DNA of 19,683 bases from RUG11247 sp050945995 (GCA_050945995.1 JBMNUA010000021.1:1-19683), one strand, 5' to 3'; positions 1-8,061 are shown, counted from the first letter of the stretch. Notes: generated by a model not told the origin, from the letters alone. Made by a program: numbers and translations.

Positions 1-248
1 AGCCCCGCCGCGTTTTGTATGCCTGTCATCACCGCATCGCCGTGCCCGCCGTTCTCCTTGTCGATGGCGCGGACGATCCCGGGATATTGGCGCGCGTATG
101 CATGGGCGATGCGCGCGGTATCGTCCTCAGAACCGTCGTTGACGATGATAATTTCAACCTCGTCGCCGCCGGGCAACAGCGAATCAACCGCATGGGACAG
201 ATAGTCCTGCGAGTTATAGCAGGGGATCGCAATCGTCAACAGTTTCAT
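1..248 (-). CDS. Family 2 glycosyltransferase, 5' part only
   Basis: Only the first 82 codons are inside the window; the gene continues past the left edge. The translation starts MKLLTIAIPCYNSQDYLSHA, the first beta strand and PCYN motif of GT-A fold family 2 glycosyltransferases. It then shows IIIVNDGSEDDT (about residues 33-44), whose Asp38 belongs to the nucleotide-sugar binding NDGS motif, and an ENGGHGDAV segment common in polyprenyl-phosphate or cell-surface glycan transferases. The family moves a sugar from a nucleotide sugar to a lipid or glycan acceptor at the inner face of the membrane; acceptor and sugar cannot be read from this part. The start is fixed by an AGGAGG sequence at about 256-261, seven bases upstream on the minus strand. 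A good minus-strand promoter lies at 350-379, so it is probably transcribed independently of the membrane protein gene upstream. Confidence 0.88.
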   Translation of the reverse strand, partial: MKLLTIAIPCYNSQDYLSHAVDSLLPGGDEVEIIIVNDGSEDDTARIAHAYARQYPGIVRAIDKENGGHGDAVMTGIQNAAG

Positions 249-275
249 GCGATGCGCCTCCTTTGTCGGGTGTGG

Positions 276-311
276 AAAATCCGGCGGCACCCCGTTCGGG
301 GAAACCGCCGG
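276..311 (-). terminator. Intrinsic terminator hairpin, minus strand
   Basis: Read leftward, CCGGCGG (305-311) pairs with CCGCCGG (281-287). An inner four-base-pair GC stem (298-301 with 290-293) closes a GAAC loop, and ATTTT follows at 280-276. It lies 88 bases after the stop of the four-helix membrane protein, so it can end that transcript. It is also downstream of the promoter at 350-379 and upstream of the glycosyltransferase start, so it could equally act as a leader attenuator for that gene. The T run is short (four). Confidence 0.6.
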
Positions 312-349
312 GTGAGATCGCCTGCGGTGCGGGGCATCCGCACATCAGC

Positions 350-379
350 AGTATAGGTCTTTTACTGCCCCTTTGTCAA
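350..379 (-). promoter_or_regulatory. Sigma-A type promoter for the glycosyltransferase
   Basis: On the minus strand TTGACA (374-379) is followed by an 18-base spacer and TATACT (350-355). That is a full-consensus -35 and a five-of-six -10. The predicted start is near 343, giving a leader of about 95 bases before the ATG at 248. That leader contains a small hairpin (GTGCGG at 327-332 with CCGCAC at 338-343) and then the terminator-like hairpin at 281-311. Confidence 0.65.
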
Positions 380-398
380 CACAAATTGGAACATACGC

Positions 399-830
399 TC
401 ATGCCGCTTCGGGGTCAACCTTGCGCTTTTTCATGTAGAGAGAGATTTCCGCCAGCACAAAACTTGCCAGCAGCATCGCGCCGCAGGTGACAAGCTCGGG
501 GACGAACGGCACCGGGTCGATGGCGACGAAGATGTCGGAGATCGGCCAGACCATGCGATGGATGTATACCAAGGTGGATACGCCGCTGACGATGCAGAGC
601 ACCACGGGCGCAAAGCCCTCGAGCTTGACAAACAGCATGATGACAGACACAACGGAAGCTGCGATCAGACCGATGAACACCTGATCGCTAAACAGCGCGC
701 CCTGCGTGTAGCTGACGCCGCGGAAGTTGACGCTGTATGCGATGGCGGACGCCAAGCACAAAAGCGCGGCGAGGATCACGACATAGAAGCCTGCAGCCCG
801 CTTGGTTTGAATATTCTTGTGGTCGGTCAT
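399..830 (-). CDS. Small four-helix membrane protein, unknown function
   Basis: The protein has 143 residues when begun at the ATG at 828-830, preceded by GGAAAGGGG. A longer in-frame start near 950 is open but adds 40 residues that look like non-coding translation (MRFFPRRCLCFLECIELPSA), so I reject it. After a short charged N-terminus (MTDHKNIQTKR) there are four hydrophobic segments, at roughly residues 13-32, 49-68, 72-95 and 110-131, and a basic tail (KKRKVDPEAA). No catalytic or transport motif is recognisable. It is divergent from the glycoside operon across a 519-base control region and could share regulation with it; that is inference from position only. Confidence 0.75.
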   Translation of the reverse strand: MTDHKNIQTKRAAGFYVVILAALLCLASAIAYSVNFRGVSYTQGALFSDQVFIGLIAASVVSVIMLFVKLEGFAPVVLCIVSGVSTLVYIHRMVWPISDIFVAIDPVPFVPELVTCGAMLLASFVLAEISLYMKKRKVDPEAA

Positions 831-994
831 GAAACATACCCCTTTCCATTCTACAGTTGCAACGCGTAACAATGGATCTGCCGTTTTACGGGCAGACGGA
901 AGTTCGATACACTCAAGGAAGCACAGGCAGCGCCGCGGAAAGAACCGCATTTCTCCCAGTTGGCGATGCGCGAGCCCCTCAAGCTGTTATGCCA

Positions 995-1023
995 ATCATC
1001 GCACGGAAAAGGCGGTCTGTCAA
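995..1023 (-). promoter_or_regulatory. Candidate promoter for the four-helix membrane protein
   Basis: The minus strand shows TTGACA (1018-1023), a 17-base spacer and GATGAT (995-1000, four of six). The start would be about 160 bases upstream of the ATG at 830, with the TCTGCC/GGCAGA hairpin at 877-896 in the leader. The weak -10 keeps confidence low. Confidence 0.35.
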
Positions 1024-1179
1024 TTGCCAATTGCGCCGCTGAAGTCGCATGCGCCACCATGAAATCGCCCGTCGCGATGAAAAACAGGTCAAATCGCGAC
1101 ATGGGCTTTCGATTAACGGCAGAGCAGGCGGCATATACAGATGATTTCACCATTCACGACGCAAGAATCGCATTATACG

Positions 1180-1225
1180 ACGGAACGCTTCCGTTTTACT
1201 TCCTGTTGATTATAATGAGATTATA
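1180..1225 (+). promoter_or_regulatory. Candidate promoter and operator of the GH3-GH2-symporter operon
   Basis: A perfect -10 TATAAT (1211-1216) has no good -35. Where the -35 should be lies a palindrome with six-base arms, ACGGAA-CGC-TTCCGT (1180-1194). The -10 is also inside a direct repeat, GATTATA at 1208-1214 and again at 1219-1225, an 11-base period. A consensus -10 with a missing -35 and a palindrome in its place is what one expects of an activator-dependent promoter; that role is inference. The start would be near 1223. Confidence 0.45.
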
Positions 1226-1349
1226 GTTCTGTATAGAAATGTCCTCAATCGGGGCGATGCTATGCGGAATGCTTGCGTGCTGTCACCGCATTGCCAGCTG
1301 CGTGAGCACATCCTTCCTGTGAATCGATAGTATAGAGAGGAGACTGCTC

Positions 1350-4300
1350 ATGATGTCCCAGAATAAAAAGTCAAGAACGACGCTGAAGAAGGTCTTTTTG
1401 AACGTTTCTGTGGCTTTGCTTGCGATTTTAATACTATTTAATGTCGTTGCGAACGAGAACGCGGGTCAGATCAACTCGTTTTTGGGCATTGCCGCGACCG
1501 AGACCATCTACACCGGAGACGGCGATCCGGATGAATATCCGCGCTACTTTGAAAGTACATTCAACTCCGTCGCCGACCTGAAGGCGGCAGGGCTCGCCAA
1601 GGTACGCGAGGTTGAAGGCGAGGGCGCCGTACTACTCAAAAATGACAACAATGTGCTGCCGCTGTCGGGAACGGAGGTTTCGCTCTTCGGCGCGTCGGCG
1701 ATCTCCCCCGTATTCGGCGGCACAGGCTCCGGCGCGGTTTCTACCCAGGACGCGCCCAGCTACGTCCAAGCGCTGACGGACGCGGGCTTTCAAGTGATCA
1801 ACACCGCGCTTCTGGATTGGTACGAGTCCGAGGAATTCGGACGCGAATTCAGCAAGGGCGACATCAACGAATCGTCCTGGAAGAAGATCAGCGAATCAAG
1901 CGCATTTGACTCCTTCGGCAAAGGGGAGACGGCGATCTTCGTGCTCGGTCGCATCGGAGGCGAGGGCAACGATTTGAAAAGCGTTGACCACAACGACGGC
2001 AGGCGAGGGGATTACCTGACCCTAAACAAGCAGGAAGAACAGATCCTGGAAGGGCTCAAGGAGATGAAGGACGCAGGGCAAATTGCGTCCATCGTGCTGT
2101 TGATCAACAGCGCGAACCCCATTTCCTCCGCGTTCATCGACGACGAGGCATACGGCATCGATGCGGCGATGTGGATCGGCTCGGTGGGACAAACCGGGCT
2201 GTACGCCGTCGCGGATCTCTTAGCGGGCAACATCAACCCCTCCGGTTCGCTGCCGGATACCTGGTGGGCGGACAACCTGCTCGGCCCGGCGATGGCGAAC
2301 TTCGGCAGCTATACCTATGCGGGCGCGGACGCCTATGACTTCGGCTCGAACGCGCGCCGCTTCAATACCTATGTCGTCTACCAAGAGGGCATTTACGTCG
2401 GCTACCGCTACACCGAAACCCGGTACGAGGATGCGGTGCTCGGCACGCCCGGCACGGGAGATTATGTGTACGGGGACGTCGTTTCCTATCCCTTTGGCTA
2501 CGGGCTGAGCTATACGACATTTGAGATGTCCGATTTGCAGGTGTCCAAAAGCGGCGAGGGCGCGGATGCGGCGTATACAGCCAGCGTGACGGTGACGAAC
2601 ACCGGAGATGCGCCGGGCAAAAAGACCGTGCAGATCTACGCGCAGAAGCCCTACACCGCGTATGATGTGCAGCATCAGATCGAGAAAGCCGCCGTCGAAT
2701 TGGTCGGCTACGCGAAGACGGCGATGCTATCGCCCGGAGACAGCGAGACCGTGACGGTGGAAGTGCCCGAATATTTCCTCACCGCCTATGACGCATACGG
2801 AACCGGCGCGTACATCATAAGCGAGGGCGATCACTACCTGACCGCCGCCGACAACGCGCACGCCGCCGTCAACAACATACTGGCGGCAAAGGGAAAGACC
2901 GTCGCCGACGGCATGACCGCCGAGGGCGATGCGAGCCTGACCTACGCGACCACATATGCGTTCGACGGCGAGACCTACGCGAAGGCATACGGAACGGGCA
3001 ATGACGTGACCAGCCTGTTTGCCGAAACCGACATCAACCGCTATTCGGGGCGCGGCGACAACAGCGTCGTATACGTTTCGCGCAATGATTGGGAAGGCAC
3101 GCTCGATCTGTGGACGCCCGACGACGACGGCTACAACGAAAACTACGTCAAACTCAGCATGACCGATCAAATCGCCGCGGATGTGGTGCTCGACGATGCC
3201 GATCTGCCCATCAACGACGACAACTGGCCGGTCATGGGCTCTGACGCTACCAATTATCAGCTGATCGATCTGATGCGCGACGAAAGCGGCGAACCTCTCG
3301 CCTTTGACGACGCCAAATGGGATCAGCTCCTCGACCAGCTGACCTACGGTCAACTGAGCCGGCTGTGCGCGGTCGGGCTGCGCATGACGATCAACATCGA
3401 TGAGATCAGCAAACCCCAGACCTTAGACCACAACGGGCCCAGCGGCGTAACGCAGAAGTATAGCTCGGGACCCAACGGCTACGCCAACCAGACCAATGAT
3501 CCCGATCAGGATCTGACGGGCACCTGCTATCCGTGCAACGGCATCATCGCCGCGACTTTCAACGACCAGCTCGTAGCGGAAGTCGGCGAATTGATCGGCG
3601 AGGACGCCATGTGGGCGGGCTACGCGGGGTTGTACGGCACGGGGCTGAACATCCACCGCGCACCCTATTCCGGGCGCGTGTTCGAGTATTACTCCGAGGA
3701 CGGGATACTGACCGGCTTGATCGTCGCGTCGCAGACGCGCGCCATACAGTCCAAGGGCGTGTATGTGTACAACAAGCACTTCGTGCTCAACGATCAGGAG
3801 GATCAGCGCCAGGGCATCAGCACTTGGTGCAACGAGCAGGCGCTGCGCGAGATTTATCTGCGCGCGTTCGAGCTGCCGATCGTACAGGCAGACGCGAAAT
3901 GCGTGATGACCGCCTTCAACCGCATGGGCGCGGTGTGGGCGGGCGCGTCTTCCGAGCTGCTGATCGATTGGCTGCGCGGCGAAGCGGGCATGTCCGGCTT
4001 CGCGGTGACCGATATGTACGACAACATCTATATGTCCAAGCCCCACGAGGTGCTCGCCGGCAACGACTTGCCGGACAACTACCCCGGCACGACGGGGGTC
4101 GGCGTCTCCAGCGACACCGATGCGGAGGGGCTCGGCGCGGAGTTCGCGGACTACGGGCCCAACGGCAGCAAGCCCAATGCGCAGATCGCGCAGGCGATGC
4201 GCACCTCCGCGCACCGCGTCCTCTACACCGTGCTCCACTCGCGCGGCATGGACGGCTTGAGCGCCGACACCCAGATTGTCTCGGTGACCCCGTGGTGGTC

Positions 4301-4409
4301 CACCGCGCTGATGACGGGCATCTATGCGTTCGCCGCGCTGTCCGCGCTGGGAACGGTGATCATGGTGCTCGACATCATCAAGCGCAATCAGGGCAAGAAG
4401 CGCGCATAA
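1350..4409 (+). CDS. Membrane-tethered, circularly permuted GH3 beta-glycosidase
   Basis: The 1019-residue protein has the GH3 domains in swapped order. A membrane segment (about residues 15-34, after a basic KKSRTTLKK start) precedes a GH3 C-terminal domain (from about 88, EGAVLLKNDNNVLPL, with GGEGND around Glu205, the likely acid/base). A fibronectin III-like domain follows (392 to about 515), then the GH3 barrel domain (about 610-960), then a second membrane helix (about 983-1007) and a KRNQGKKRA tail. In the barrel, NKHFVLNDQE holds the Lys809-His810 pair and GFAVTDMYD holds the likely nucleophile Asp888. Swapped-order GH3 enzymes are known, for example in Ruminococcus. The family removes terminal beta-linked sugars with retention. 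Basic flanks on both helices imply both ends inside and the catalytic part outside. The usual DGP aspartate reads Asn695. It is the first gene of an operon with GH2 and a symporter. Exact sugar specificity is not readable. Confidence 0.92.
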   Translation: MMSQNKKSRTTLKKVFLNVSVALLAILILFNVVANENAGQINSFLGIAATETIYTGDGDPDEYPRYFESTFNSVADLKAAGLAKVREVEGEGAVLLKNDNNVLPLSGTEVSLFGASAISPVFGGTGSGAVSTQDAPSYVQALTDAGFQVINTALLDWYESEEFGREFSKGDINESSWKKISESSAFDSFGKGETAIFVLGRIGGEGNDLKSVDHNDGRRGDYLTLNKQEEQILEGLKEMKDAGQIASIVLLINSANPISSAFIDDEAYGIDAAMWIGSVGQTGLYAVADLLAGNINPSGSLPDTWWADNLLGPAMANFGSYTYAGADAYDFGSNARRFNTYVVYQEGIYVGYRYTETRYEDAVLGTPGTGDYVYGDVVSYPFGYGLSYTTFEMSDLQVSKSGEGADAAYTASVTVTNTGDAPGKKTVQIYAQKPYTAYDVQHQIEKAAVELVGYAKTAMLSPGDSETVTVEVPEYFLTAYDAYGTGAYIISEGDHYLTAADNAHAAVNNILAAKGKTVADGMTAEGDASLTYATTYAFDGETYAKAYGTGNDVTSLFAETDINRYSGRGDNSVVYVSRNDWEGTLDLWTPDDDGYNENYVKLSMTDQIAADVVLDDADLPINDDNWPVMGSDATNYQLIDLMRDESGEPLAFDDAKWDQLLDQLTYGQLSRLCAVGLRMTINIDEISKPQTLDHNGPSGVTQKYSSGPNGYANQTNDPDQDLTGTCYPCNGIIAATFNDQLVAEVGELIGEDAMWAGYAGLYGTGLNIHRAPYSGRVFEYYSEDGILTGLIVASQTRAIQSKGVYVYNKHFVLNDQEDQRQGISTWCNEQALREIYLRAFELPIVQADAKCVMTAFNRMGAVWAGASSELLIDWLRGEAGMSGFAVTDMYDNIYMSKPHEVLAGNDLPDNYPGTTGVGVSSDTDAEGLGAEFADYGPNGSKPNAQIAQAMRTSAHRVLYTVLHSRGMDGLSADTQIVSVTPWWSTALMTGIYAFAALSALGTVIMVLDIIKRNQGKKRA

Positions 4410-4430
4410 TATCCGAACCTCCGGCGAAAC

Positions 4431-4460
4431 CCTCAGGAAGGGCGCAAGCGCTTCCTGAGG
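4431..4460 (+). other. Intercistronic hairpin between GH3 and GH2 genes
   Basis: CCTCAGGAAG (4431-4440) pairs perfectly with CTTCCTGAGG (4451-4460) around a 10-base loop. No T run follows, so it is not a standard intrinsic terminator. It sits 21 bases after the GH3 stop and 38 bases before the GH2 start. It more likely protects the 3' end of the upstream message or marks a processing point that sets different levels of the two enzymes. Confidence 0.6.
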
Positions 4461-4498
4461 GGACGGATTCGATCGGAACAAGCAAAGGATGACATAAT

Positions 4499-6421
4499 AT
4501 GAAACGACGCGAACGTTTGCGAACGGACTGGCTCTTTACCGGCATGGACGGCAACACGTCGCCTGTCACCCTGCCGCATACTTGGAATGGATTGGATGGG
4601 CAGGACGGGGGCGACGATTACCTGCGCGGGATATGCCTGTATCAGACCACATTCCCAATCCCGGCGTTTGATCCGGATACCGAGTGCGTATACCTCGAGT
4701 TTGAAGGCGTAAACGCCTCCGCCGATGTCAAGCTGAACGGGAACCTGTGCTGTCAGCACGACGGCGGCTATTCCACCTTTCGGGCGGAGGTGACCGAGTT
4801 CTTATCGGAGGAGAATACGCTTGAGGTCTTTGTGGACAACGGGGAAAGCGATTCTGTGTATCCGCAAAAGGCGGATTTCACCTTCTACGGCGGCATCTAC
4901 CGCGATGTGAACCTGCTGGTCGTCAACAAAAAGCATTTTGACCTCGACTATTTCGGGGGCTCGGGTGTGAAGGTCACCCCCGTCGTCGAATCGGGCAGCG
5001 CGCGGGTGACCATCGAGTGCTGGCACAACGCCCCGGATGCGAAGACGAAGGTATTGATTGAAAATGCCGACGGAGAAGTGGTGGCTTCCGGCGAAGGCGA
5101 AACAGCCATGCTCACATTGCAATCGCCCCGCCTATGGCAGGGCGTGAAAGACCCCTATCTCTACACGGCGGTTGCGCAGCTCGTGGAAAACGATGCGGTG
5201 TTGGACGAGGTGCGCCTTCGCTTTGGCGTGCGCTCCTTCCACGCGGACGCGGACAAGGGCTTCTTCCTCAATGGAAAGCATTACCCGCTGCGCGGCGTGT
5301 CCCGCCATCAGGATCGCCGCGCCCGCGGCAACGCGCTGACGCGCGAGGATCACGACGAGGACTTGGCGCTCATCCGCGAGATCGGCGCAAACAGCGTCCG
5401 CTTGGCGCATTATCAGCACGATCAATACTTCTACGACCGCTGCGACGAGATGGGCTTTGTGGTATGGGCGGAGATTCCCTATATCTCCGAACATCTGCCG
5501 AACGGGCGGGCGAACACCATCTCTCAAATGAAGGAACTGATCGTGCAGAACCATCACCACGCGAGCATCGCCTGTTGGGGGGTATCCAACGAGATCACCA
5601 TATCCACAAAGGATAACAAGGACATGCTCGACAACCATCGCGTGCTCAACGACTTGGCTCACGAGATGGACAGCACGCGCCTGACGGTGCTCGCTTGCTA
5701 CGCCGTTTGCAGTCCGTTTCACAAAGTGGCGCACATCACCGACCTCGTGGGCTGGAACTTATACCTGGGCTGGTATGTGCCGGGCTTTTTCTTGAACGAT
5801 CTGTGGGTGAAAATCTTCCGCCTATTCTACCGCAACCGCCCGCTCAGCTACTCCGAGTACGGCTGCGAGGGCATGCCCAACCTGCACGCCCAGCGCCCGC
5901 GCCGCGGCGACCACTCCGAGGAGTATCAGGCGAAATACCACAGATACATGCTGCGCTTTTTCGAGCGCAATCCTTACATGTGGTCCACCTATGTTTGGAA
6001 CATGTTTGATTTCGCGGCGGATGCCCGCGATCAGGGCGGCGAACCCGGCATGAACCACAAAGGGCTGATCACCTTCGATCGCAAGACGAAGAAGGACAGC
6101 TTCTATCTGTACAAGGCATATTGGAGCGACGAGCCGTTCGTGCACATTGCGGGCAAGCGCATGGCGGAACGCACCGGCAGCGATGCCGAAGTGCACATCT
6201 ACACCAACCAGCCCCATGTGCGCCTTTACAACAACGGCGCGTTGGCGGCGGAGGCGGATGTGGACAAAACGGCGGTGTTTCGTGTGCCGATGGCAGCGGT
6301 CAATCACCTCGAGGCGGTCGCGGGCGATGTCCGCGACAAGGCGGTCATCAACAAGGTGTCCGCGCCGAACCCATCCTACCAGCTCAAAAAGAAGAAGAAG
6401 CGCAAGAGCAACTGGGTGTAA
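4499..6421 (+). CDS. Cytoplasmic GH2 beta-glycosidase (beta-galactosidase-like)
   Basis: The 640-residue protein has no signal peptide. The order is the GH2 sugar-binding jelly roll (about 10-140, with VTLPHTWNG and FYGGIYRDV), an immunoglobulin-like domain (about 150-250), a TIM barrel (about 255-530) and a C-terminal beta domain (about 555-625). Barrel landmarks are LRGVSRHQD, ANSVRLAHYQHD, GVSNE with acid/base Glu365, and SYSEYG with nucleophile Glu453. The family cleaves beta-galactosides, glucuronides or mannosides with retention. The short architecture favours a small soluble oligosaccharide or aryl glycoside, but the substrate is open. The protein ends in an unusual lysine-rich tail, QLKKKKKRKSNWV. 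An AAAGGA ribosome binding site precedes the ATG. It is the second gene of the operon and would act on sugars brought in by the next gene. Confidence 0.92.
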   Translation: MKRRERLRTDWLFTGMDGNTSPVTLPHTWNGLDGQDGGDDYLRGICLYQTTFPIPAFDPDTECVYLEFEGVNASADVKLNGNLCCQHDGGYSTFRAEVTEFLSEENTLEVFVDNGESDSVYPQKADFTFYGGIYRDVNLLVVNKKHFDLDYFGGSGVKVTPVVESGSARVTIECWHNAPDAKTKVLIENADGEVVASGEGETAMLTLQSPRLWQGVKDPYLYTAVAQLVENDAVLDEVRLRFGVRSFHADADKGFFLNGKHYPLRGVSRHQDRRARGNALTREDHDEDLALIREIGANSVRLAHYQHDQYFYDRCDEMGFVVWAEIPYISEHLPNGRANTISQMKELIVQNHHHASIACWGVSNEITISTKDNKDMLDNHRVLNDLAHEMDSTRLTVLACYAVCSPFHKVAHITDLVGWNLYLGWYVPGFFLNDLWVKIFRLFYRNRPLSYSEYGCEGMPNLHAQRPRRGDHSEEYQAKYHRYMLRFFERNPYMWSTYVWNMFDFAADARDQGGEPGMNHKGLITFDRKTKKDSFYLYKAYWSDEPFVHIAGKRMAERTGSDAEVHIYTNQPHVRLYNNGALAAEADVDKTAVFRVPMAAVNHLEAVAGDVRDKAVINKVSAPNPSYQLKKKKKRKSNWV

Positions 6422-6463
6422 CGCCCGGGCGCGCGATGCGCACATGCGAAAGGAGTACGCGAT

Positions 6464-8008
6464 ATGGCAAATGCGAGCACGGCGTCGGATCGCGAAATCA
6501 ACCACGCCAAGCCCTATCAATTGGCGCTGTTTCCCTTAAACAACGGTGCGACGAACGTCTATTTCATACTGGTTTTGTCCTTTATGCTGAACTTCGGGAA
6601 CGGCGTATTGGGGATGGCGGCGATCTTCGTCTCCGTGATGATCACCGGTATGCGTCTGTTCGACGCCATCACCGACCCCATCATCGGCGCGATGATCGAC
6701 CGCACCAACGGCAGGTTCGGCAAGTTCCGCCCCTTCATGATACTGGGCAACATCGTCATGGCGATCAGCATCGGGGGGATGTACATACTCACGCCCATGG
6801 TGCCGCAGACGATGATGTGGTTGCGCTACCTGTTGTTTATACTATTGTACATCATATGGGTATTTGGATACACCTTCCAAACCGCCTGCACGCGCTCCGG
6901 ACAAACGGTACTGACCAACGACCCCAAGAAGCGCCCGATGTTCACGCTGTTTAACACCATTGGCAGCCTGCTCGGCATGGGCGCAATCCAATTCCTTGCG
7001 CCCATCGTCGGCAAGATGGCGGGCGGTTACAACACGGCGGAGTTCTTCCGGGTGATCACGCCGATCGGCATCGGCGTTTCCCTGATATTGACCATACTCG
7101 CCGTCATCGGCATCTGGGAGAAGGATCAACCCAAATACTTCGGACTCGGCGGCAACGCAAAGGAAAAGATCAAGTGGTCGGAGTATATCGGCATCATCCG
7201 CGGCAACAAGCCCCTGCAGCATCTGATGGTCGTGGGCGCGGGCTGCAAGCTCGCGTTGTCGATTGCGACGCACACCGCCGTTTTGTGCATGCTCTACGGC
7301 AGCATGATGTCGAACTACGACGGATTGTTCCTGCCGATGATGGTCATTGGCTACGCGTTTTCCGCGCCCTTTTTCCTGATGACGATCCGCACCTCCCAGA
7401 AACACGGGCAGAAGGCCTCGCTTCAGCGGTATGTCACCATCGCGCTGATCATGTATGTGGGCGTACTGGCGCTGCTGCTCATGTGGCGCGAGGGCAACCC
7501 GGCGTTCAATCTGACATTGATGGGCGAGGGCGGCTTGAACATCAACCTGTACACGATCCTGTTCATCGTATTCTTCGGCATTGGGTACGGCGCGTACTAT
7601 TCCACGGCGGACATGCCCATCCCCATGGTCGCGGACTGCTCGGATTATGAAACGTACCGCTCCGGCAAGTACATCCCCGGCATCATGGGCACGCTGTTTA
7701 GCTTGGTCGATAAACTGGTGTCGTCGCTTGCATCCCTCGTGGTGACGGTGGCGGTGCTGTTCATCGGCTTGCGCGGGATACCGGATCAGTACACGCCCTA
7801 TGCGCCCGGCATGAACTGGGTGGTCATCGCCCTGTTCTGCCTGGTGCCCATGGCGGCATGGATCGCGACGCTGGTTGCGCTCAAGGGCTATTCATTGACC
7901 GGGGAGAAGATGGTGGAAGTACAGGCGGTGAATGCCGCGCGCAGGAAAGCGATCGCCGATGGGGCGAGCTTGGAGCAGGCGATGCAGGCGCATCGCAAGG
8001 CGGAATAG
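6464..8008 (+). CDS. GPH-family sugar:cation symporter
   Basis: The 514-residue integral membrane protein has about twelve hydrophobic helices. The signature is RLFDAITDPIIGAMIDRTN (Asp67 and Asp71) followed by GRFGKFRPFMILG, matching the DxxxDPxxG and RxGKxRP pattern of the glycoside-pentoside-hexuronide:cation symporters (the MelB/XynB/GusB group of the major facilitator superfamily). In MelB the paired aspartates bind Na+ or H+ and sugar. A second landmark is MPIPMVADCSDYETYRSGK, typical of the cytoplasmic loop in this family. The start is supported by AAAGGAG about ten bases upstream, and the gene follows GH2 by 42 bases, so it is probably cotranscribed. It should import a glycoside or the product released by the outer GH3. 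There is no adjacent terminator after the stop; the next hairpin with a T run is at 8129-8184. Confidence 0.93.
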   Translation: MANASTASDREINHAKPYQLALFPLNNGATNVYFILVLSFMLNFGNGVLGMAAIFVSVMITGMRLFDAITDPIIGAMIDRTNGRFGKFRPFMILGNIVMAISIGGMYILTPMVPQTMMWLRYLLFILLYIIWVFGYTFQTACTRSGQTVLTNDPKKRPMFTLFNTIGSLLGMGAIQFLAPIVGKMAGGYNTAEFFRVITPIGIGVSLILTILAVIGIWEKDQPKYFGLGGNAKEKIKWSEYIGIIRGNKPLQHLMVVGAGCKLALSIATHTAVLCMLYGSMMSNYDGLFLPMMVIGYAFSAPFFLMTIRTSQKHGQKASLQRYVTIALIMYVGVLALLLMWREGNPAFNLTLMGEGGLNINLYTILFIVFFGIGYGAYYSTADMPIPMVADCSDYETYRSGKYIPGIMGTLFSLVDKLVSSLASLVVTVAVLFIGLRGIPDQYTPYAPGMNWVVIALFCLVPMAAWIATLVALKGYSLTGEKMVEVQAVNAARRKAIADGASLEQAMQAHRKAE

Positions 8009-8061
8009 GCAAAACAAACTCGCGCAAAGGGTACGCCATGTAAAATCGAAGAGAGGTTATC

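Larger units (their letters stand above)
831..1349. other. Divergent intergenic control region without a gene
   Basis: No convincing coding frame is present: the open frames here lack ribosome binding sites and have unlike-protein composition. It separates the leftward membrane protein from the rightward glycoside operon. Visible structure includes an inverted repeat TCTGCC (877-882) with GGCAGA (891-896), a candidate leftward promoter at 995-1023, a 15-base palindrome ACGGAA-CGC-TTCCGT (1180-1194), a TATAAT box at 1211-1216, and a leader of about 125 bases before the GH3 start. The GH3 ribosome binding site is AGGAG at 1338-1342, seven bases before the ATG. Confidence 0.6.

Noticed and set aside
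831..950. Extended N-terminus of the four-helix membrane protein
   Set aside because: The added 40 residues are unlike the rest of the protein, and a proper ribosome binding site precedes the internal ATG at 830.
851..1153. Leftward 100-codon frame in the divergent control region
   Set aside because: It has no ribosome binding site and no protein-like pattern, and it overlaps the candidate leftward promoter and hairpin.
3423..4481. Leftward open frame (352 codons) antisense to the permuted GH3 gene
   Set aside because: It lies opposite a well-supported catalytic domain, is full of His/Arg/Ala repeats and has no recognisable fold or start signal.
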